Assembly: GCF_963259705.1 (NCBI RefSeq)
Contig: NC_081846.1
Coordinates: forward strand, 58,247,205 to 58,311,204
Origin: Myotis daubentonii
Lineage: Eukaryota; Chordata; Mammalia; Chiroptera; Vespertilionidae
Direction of reading: 5' to 3'
DNA: 64,000 nt
Positions within the stretch are counted from its first letter, which is position 1. Every line of letters starts with the position of its first letter. A program made the position numbers and the translations under genes. Shown here piece after piece: positions 59,727 to 64,000 of this stretch. The notes under the pieces were generated by a model. That model did no database searches. It was not told where the DNA came from and saw only the letters and a list, made by a program, of their open reading frames with translations.

Positions 59727-59918
59727 TTTAAATGTTTTTATTAGTTTTTTAGAGAGGAAGGAAGGGAGAGGGATAGAAAGATAGAAACATCGATGGGAGA
59801 AACATCTCGATTGGCTGCCTCCTGCAAGCCTGCTGTTGGGGATCAAGTCCAAAACCTGACCGGGAATTGAACCAGGGTCCTCTTCGTTCATGCTCAACCA
59901 TCAACCACACCGGCCAGG
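59727..59918 (-). mobile_element. Ves SINE
   Basis: Minus strand. The flanks aaaaatagattttaaat and aaaaataaattttaaat look like the target duplication (one mismatch). Confidence 0.85.
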
Positions 59919-59968
59919 CTAAAAATAAATTTTAAATAGGAAGTCAGAACTAAAGATGCCCAGGTTTA

Positions 59969-60109
59969 GCCCTGGCCTGTGTGTCTCAGTTGGTTGGACC
60001 ATTGTCCCATGCACCAAAAGGAGGTTCGATTCCTGGTCAGGTGCGTGCGGGAGGCAACCGATCAATGACTCTCTCTCTCTCTCTTTTCTTTCTCTCTTAA
60101 AAAAAAATT
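59969..60109 (+). mobile_element. Short Ves SINE
   Basis: Plus strand, internally shortened. A 10-bp duplication, cccaggttta, is at 59959-59968 and 60110-60119. Confidence 0.88.
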
Positions 60110-60119
60110 CCCAGGTTTA

Positions 60120-61053
60120 TTATCTCCTCACCTGAACAAAGTGTTTTGTTTGTTTGTTTGTTTTGTTTTTTTTAAGTATTAACAAGCATATGTTATTTTC
60201 CAGAGATCCACCCCCAACAAAATGGTTTCTCATCTCTTTTATAGAAATGCTGTGGAACAGGTTGTGTAGGCTGGTGGCCTGAGGCAATAGAATGAGCCCT
60301 GTCTCTGGAGATGCAAGTTCTAATCCTGATTCTCTGGTCTGAGATTTTCAGATGGGTGTCAGTTTTCTTACCAAATGAATTTAGATTTCTAAGATCTTCT
60401 CTGATATGCCTAAGTATTGACATACCTAAAATTAGGGCTCAATATAAATCAAAGAAATATTACTTTTCCCCAGTGTTATCCTTAGGTCCACATCTAAGGC
60501 TTTTTTATTTCCCCCTCATATAGGTGCCAGATCCCCTTTCTTTTTTGGCCAAATCTAGGGTAATTTTTTCTTACCTCTCTTCCTAAAGATTGCTTACCTC
60601 ATTCTCTTCCCCTTTCATTGTTTCCTTCATTTTATTTCTACTTTAAAAATCTTTAGAGTCCATTTTAGCATACTTTATCCCCATGAATGCTGCTAAATCT
60701 AAGGCAGTATTTTACATAAGAGCCTTAAGATTTTTCAAGGCTCTATTTCTGCTTTATTAGTTTCAACTCCTCATATGTGTTAGTGATTAAATGAATTTTG
60801 GGTTACTCTAGTGTATTGTGATCAAGCCTCTTTTACTTTGCCTTTTTGGTTTTTTACTATTCACAAGTCTAGGAAGTTACTAGCATAACCCTTTTTTAAG
60901 TGTAGTTTTAAAAGCACAAAATGAATTAAAACAATGTCCACATCTAGAATTGAATAAGCATTTGACATCCTCAATTAAAAATGTGCCACTGACTCAGACT
61001 GGTAAGAAAGCATCATATAGTAATCTAGATCAAAATCCTGCCACCAAGGAGTA
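60120..61053. other. Intergenic, nothing recognised
   Basis: No gene or repeat ends seen. Confidence 0.45.
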
Positions 61054-61304
61054 TCCTATATAATAAAAGCCTGATATGCAAATCGACCTAATGGAGCAAG
61101 ACAGGTGGAACAACTGGTCGCTATAACACACACTGACCACCACGGGGCAGACACTCAACACAGGAGCTGCCCCCAGCCTGCAGGCCCCAGGCCAGCAAAG
61201 GCCGGTGCCAGTGGGGGCCTTGATCACCCCACCAGTCGCCCCACAGATGAGCCCTGATCACCGGCCAAGCCTAGGGACCCTACCTATGAAATTCAGGCCT
61301 CTAG
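61054..61304 (+). mobile_element. HeliBat, internally deleted
   Basis: Left end TCCTATATAATAAAAGCC; right end cctatgaaattcaggcctct followed by ag; flanks A (61053) and T (61305). It contains ctgaccaccacggggcagac. Confidence 0.9.
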
Positions 61305-62620
61305 TTTTATCAATACTATTCCAAACTGTAGGTAAACATGAATGTAGTCTGAAGGGATTTTGCCAAGGTGATAGCTGTGTGTTTATGAGTACTTCTAGTC
61401 ATCAAAACTCAAGTAAATTTTTTGATGAAAAAAATAGTAAATAAAGGACCAGGTACTCTCTACTTGTAGGCCAAAGAGCTGGTTATTATCCAACACAGTC
61501 ATAATGAATATCATCGTACTTCCCCAAGAACTTCTGTCTTTATTTCTGAGCACCCGATAGGTTGTATGGGGAAATTTACAGGCTGAGTTTTAGCACAAGG
61601 CAGGAAGCAGGCAATTCAAAAAGACTTGTAGTGCTGAGGAAGGACTCCAATCCTATGTTGGACTGTTTCCCTGAGTTAACTTTTGGTATCTCAAATATTC
61701 TGATTTTAGAAAATCTTCTATTCAAGTGTTATTCATTTAAAAAATTTAAACGACCATGGAGAAATATAATCACCAAGTTCACTGTCATTTTCACAGTGTA
61801 TAATGGGCTCACTAGATAAAAACATCAGTTCCTCTTCAGTCTTCAAAATAGTTTTCAAATTTCCACTTTTGATATGGCTTCTTTGGGTCACAAGCAGCAA
61901 CTTTCAGAGTTTTCTGAGAAAAATTTCCTTCCAAGCATAACAACTGATGATAGTTTCCAAAAACAATGTGATTCACCTGGAGAGAAAGGGGATCTGAGAA
62001 TGAACCATGGTAAAGAAATGGAAACCAATTAAAAAAAAAAAGATAGGTACTTACATTTTTTATTCTTTAGGGATTATCATGAATAAATTAATAACATAAA
62101 CACAGGCTTTGGACAGTATTAAGTTTGTTTCTCTCTCTCTCAAGCTAAGTTCTCATACTTCAAAGATGAATTTTCTGATCATATGGCTGATTCCTATATT
62201 ATTTAAAGAAAATAGTACCAGATGGCATTTCTATATTTGATGGATGGTGGCTCTCTCACTAATGGTAGAAAAGAAAACACACACACACACAAAACCCCAC
62301 ATACCATCACAGATAGTGAGTCAGTTAATTTCTTAATTAACTCTATTCCTCAGAATGCAAATTCAGAATACAAAGTGCTAGATAAATAATGTATTCTATT
62401 TATGAGCTCCCTAACATAATCTCTGAGTACATAATGCCTGAGGTCCAGAAAATTTGGATGTAATTAGGAAAAAAGTCAAAGGCACTTCAGGGTTCTATTA
62501 TTGCTTAATATGTATTAATATCCTAGAAATGGTTGATGGCCTACTTAGAACTTGCTCATGGCTTTGTAATTTTTTTTTATCTATTATACATCTCAACTAT
62601 CCAGGACTATGACAGAGATG
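61305..62620. other. Intergenic, nothing recognised
   Basis: No feature seen. Confidence 0.45.

Positions 62621-62717
<97 letters not shown>
62621..62717 (+). repeat. (AT)n(GA)n compound microsatellite
   Basis: About 25 TA units run directly into about 23 GA units. Confidence 0.97.
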
Positions 62718-62719
<2 letters not shown>

Positions 62720-62917
62720 TTTTATAATACTTTTTAAAAATTATTAAACAGGGCTGACAATAATTTATTTTACAGAAGTTCCTGCAAAACTATGTTAGAA
62801 AAAATAGACCTCTGGTAAAATCATTCTAAATGCTTTTATCTACTGAATCATTTGTAGTGTAATGGAGATTTAACTTAGATGATCAAGCATTTCATTGGGT
62901 TAGACCTCTCCACCGAA

Positions 62918-63025
62918 ACTATCGTCAGCATCACCCAGGAGACAGCTGGACATGCTGACTCAGCCTCGCCATAGACCTGTGGAATCAGAAGCTGCGCTGT
63001 AACAAACTCCATTGTGGAACTTTGG
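62918..63025. mobile_element. MER5-like hAT fragment
   Basis: The words gtcagcatcacccaggagac and agacctgtggaatcagaagc match the centre of MER5A-type elements; both ends are lost. Confidence 0.5.
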
Positions 63026-63148
63026 CAGTATGATGCTTGAGTATGCTCAAGGTTTTGTAAAGGAGTTAAACTTGAGCAACATTATCATTGACTACCTACA
63101 ATGTTCTGCTGCTGGATTGTAAAGAGGCAACTAAAAAACTTGTTCCCA

Positions 63149-63441
63149 GCCCTGGCCAGTGTCCTCAGTGGTTAGAGCATCAGCCTGTACATTGAAGGGT
63201 CTCAGGTTCGATTACAATCAAGGGCACCTACCTGGGTTTCCGGTTTGTTTTCTGAACCTAGTCGGGGCTTGTGTGGGAGGCAACCAGTCAATGTTTCTCT
63301 CTCTCTCTCCTCCCCGTGCCCCGCCCCCCCTTGTCACCTCCCCCTCCTCCGCTCTCCCTTCCACTCTCTCTGAAAAAGCAGTGGAAAAAATATCCCCAGG
63401 TGAGGATTAACAACAACAACAACAAAAACCCACACACACAT
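63149..63441 (+). mobile_element. Ves SINE, second subfamily
   Basis: Plus strand. Head gccctggccagtg, B-box-like ggttcgattacaa, CT-rich block, ending tggaaaaaatatccccaggt, then an AACAAC tail. The flanks aaaacttgttccca and aaaacgtgtcccca are a probable target duplication. Confidence 0.85.
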
Positions 63442-64000
63442 CAAAAACGTGTCCCCAACCTAAAGACACATGATGTAGAGGGGTATTCCATTCCCCAAGT
63501 CCTAGAAGCCACCTATGAAACTATTTACTTTTAGGTGACCTCATTCCGGAGCATTTGGGGAGGGCCGACCTAGAGAACATCTTTTAGATGCTGCCTTATC
63601 AATGTGTAACTTTAATAATTCATTGGTATTCAGGGTCAAGCTTACCATTACTCCTCCTCCTTCCATGAAGCTCCCAACTCCTAATGCTTTCTGAAAAGGG
63701 AGACATGCTCCTGCCATTCATAGTCTTATTTTGCATTTCTCCCTTTTCTTTTTAAGACTTTCATGTCTTGGGGGACTTAAAAGGGGTAGTATGAAAACTA
63801 CCAAAATACTGAAAGAAGAAAAAAGACCATTTTCAAGATATTCATTTCTACGACATCTAGCAGCATGAAAAGGGGAACTCAAGGCAGAAAGCAGCTATAT
63901 ATTGTGTTAAAGTCACAAACAAGGTGGGGGTAAGGGTTTTGTTCTCCTCATATTCTGTATTTTCTTTTTCTCTTCTCTCTCTCCCTATCTCTGCTTTTCT
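63442..64000. other. Intergenic, nothing recognised
   Basis: No GALNT5 exon or other gene seen. Confidence 0.45.

Noticed and set aside
56069..64000. Search for the 3' end of GALNT5 on the minus strand, expected near ERMN from human synteny
   Set aside because: No frame with ricin-lectin-like or glycosyltransferase motifs was found; the gene probably lies beyond the window.

Overview
This is vertebrate genomic DNA from a bat, most likely of the family Vespertilionidae. Three things support this. There are many copies of a tRNA-derived SINE of the vespertilionid Ves type. There are at least eleven non-autonomous Helitrons of the HeliBat type, with TC at the 5' end, a hairpin and CTAG at the 3' end, and A^T targets. 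There are also hAT MITEs, including a SPIN-like element. The single recognisable host gene is mammalian. Genus cannot be decided by eye.

Layout. 1-47 kb: intergenic DNA made largely of nested transposable elements. An old L1 on the plus strand (about 1.1-6.5 kb) is cut by a HeliBat, an MLT-type LTR pair and an L1/SINE block. A HeliBat cluster lies at 9.2-13.8 kb, including a fused head-to-tail pair, next to a decayed Tigger/pogo-like transposase fragment. The stretch from 14 to 36 kb holds MIR and L2 fossils, a SPIN-like MITE with perfect 8-bp target duplications, a palindromic hAT element, and several SINEs with clear target duplications. At 36.8-39.1 kb there is a 2.37 kb half-L1 (5'UTR, ORF1, 3' end, no ORF2) flanked by a perfect 15-bp duplication. 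MLT1 and other LTR remnants follow at 40-47 kb.

47.5-55 kb: ERMN (ermin, also called juxtanodin), plus strand, three coding exons (47556-47796, 48432-48524, 51628-52124), predicted protein 276 aa. A cluster of SOX, TCF/LEF and homeobox-like motifs lies just upstream. The long 3'UTR carries a Ves SINE, and the best poly(A) signal is at 54892. 55-64 kb: intergenic again, with two HeliBats, several SINEs and microsatellites.

In human, ERMN lies between GALNT5 and CYTIP. No exon of either was found, which fits a window that is mostly the intergenic interval. Coding DNA is about 1.3% of the window; nearly all other open reading frames are fortuitous or lie in repeats. No CRISPR, rRNA, true tRNA or microbial feature is present.
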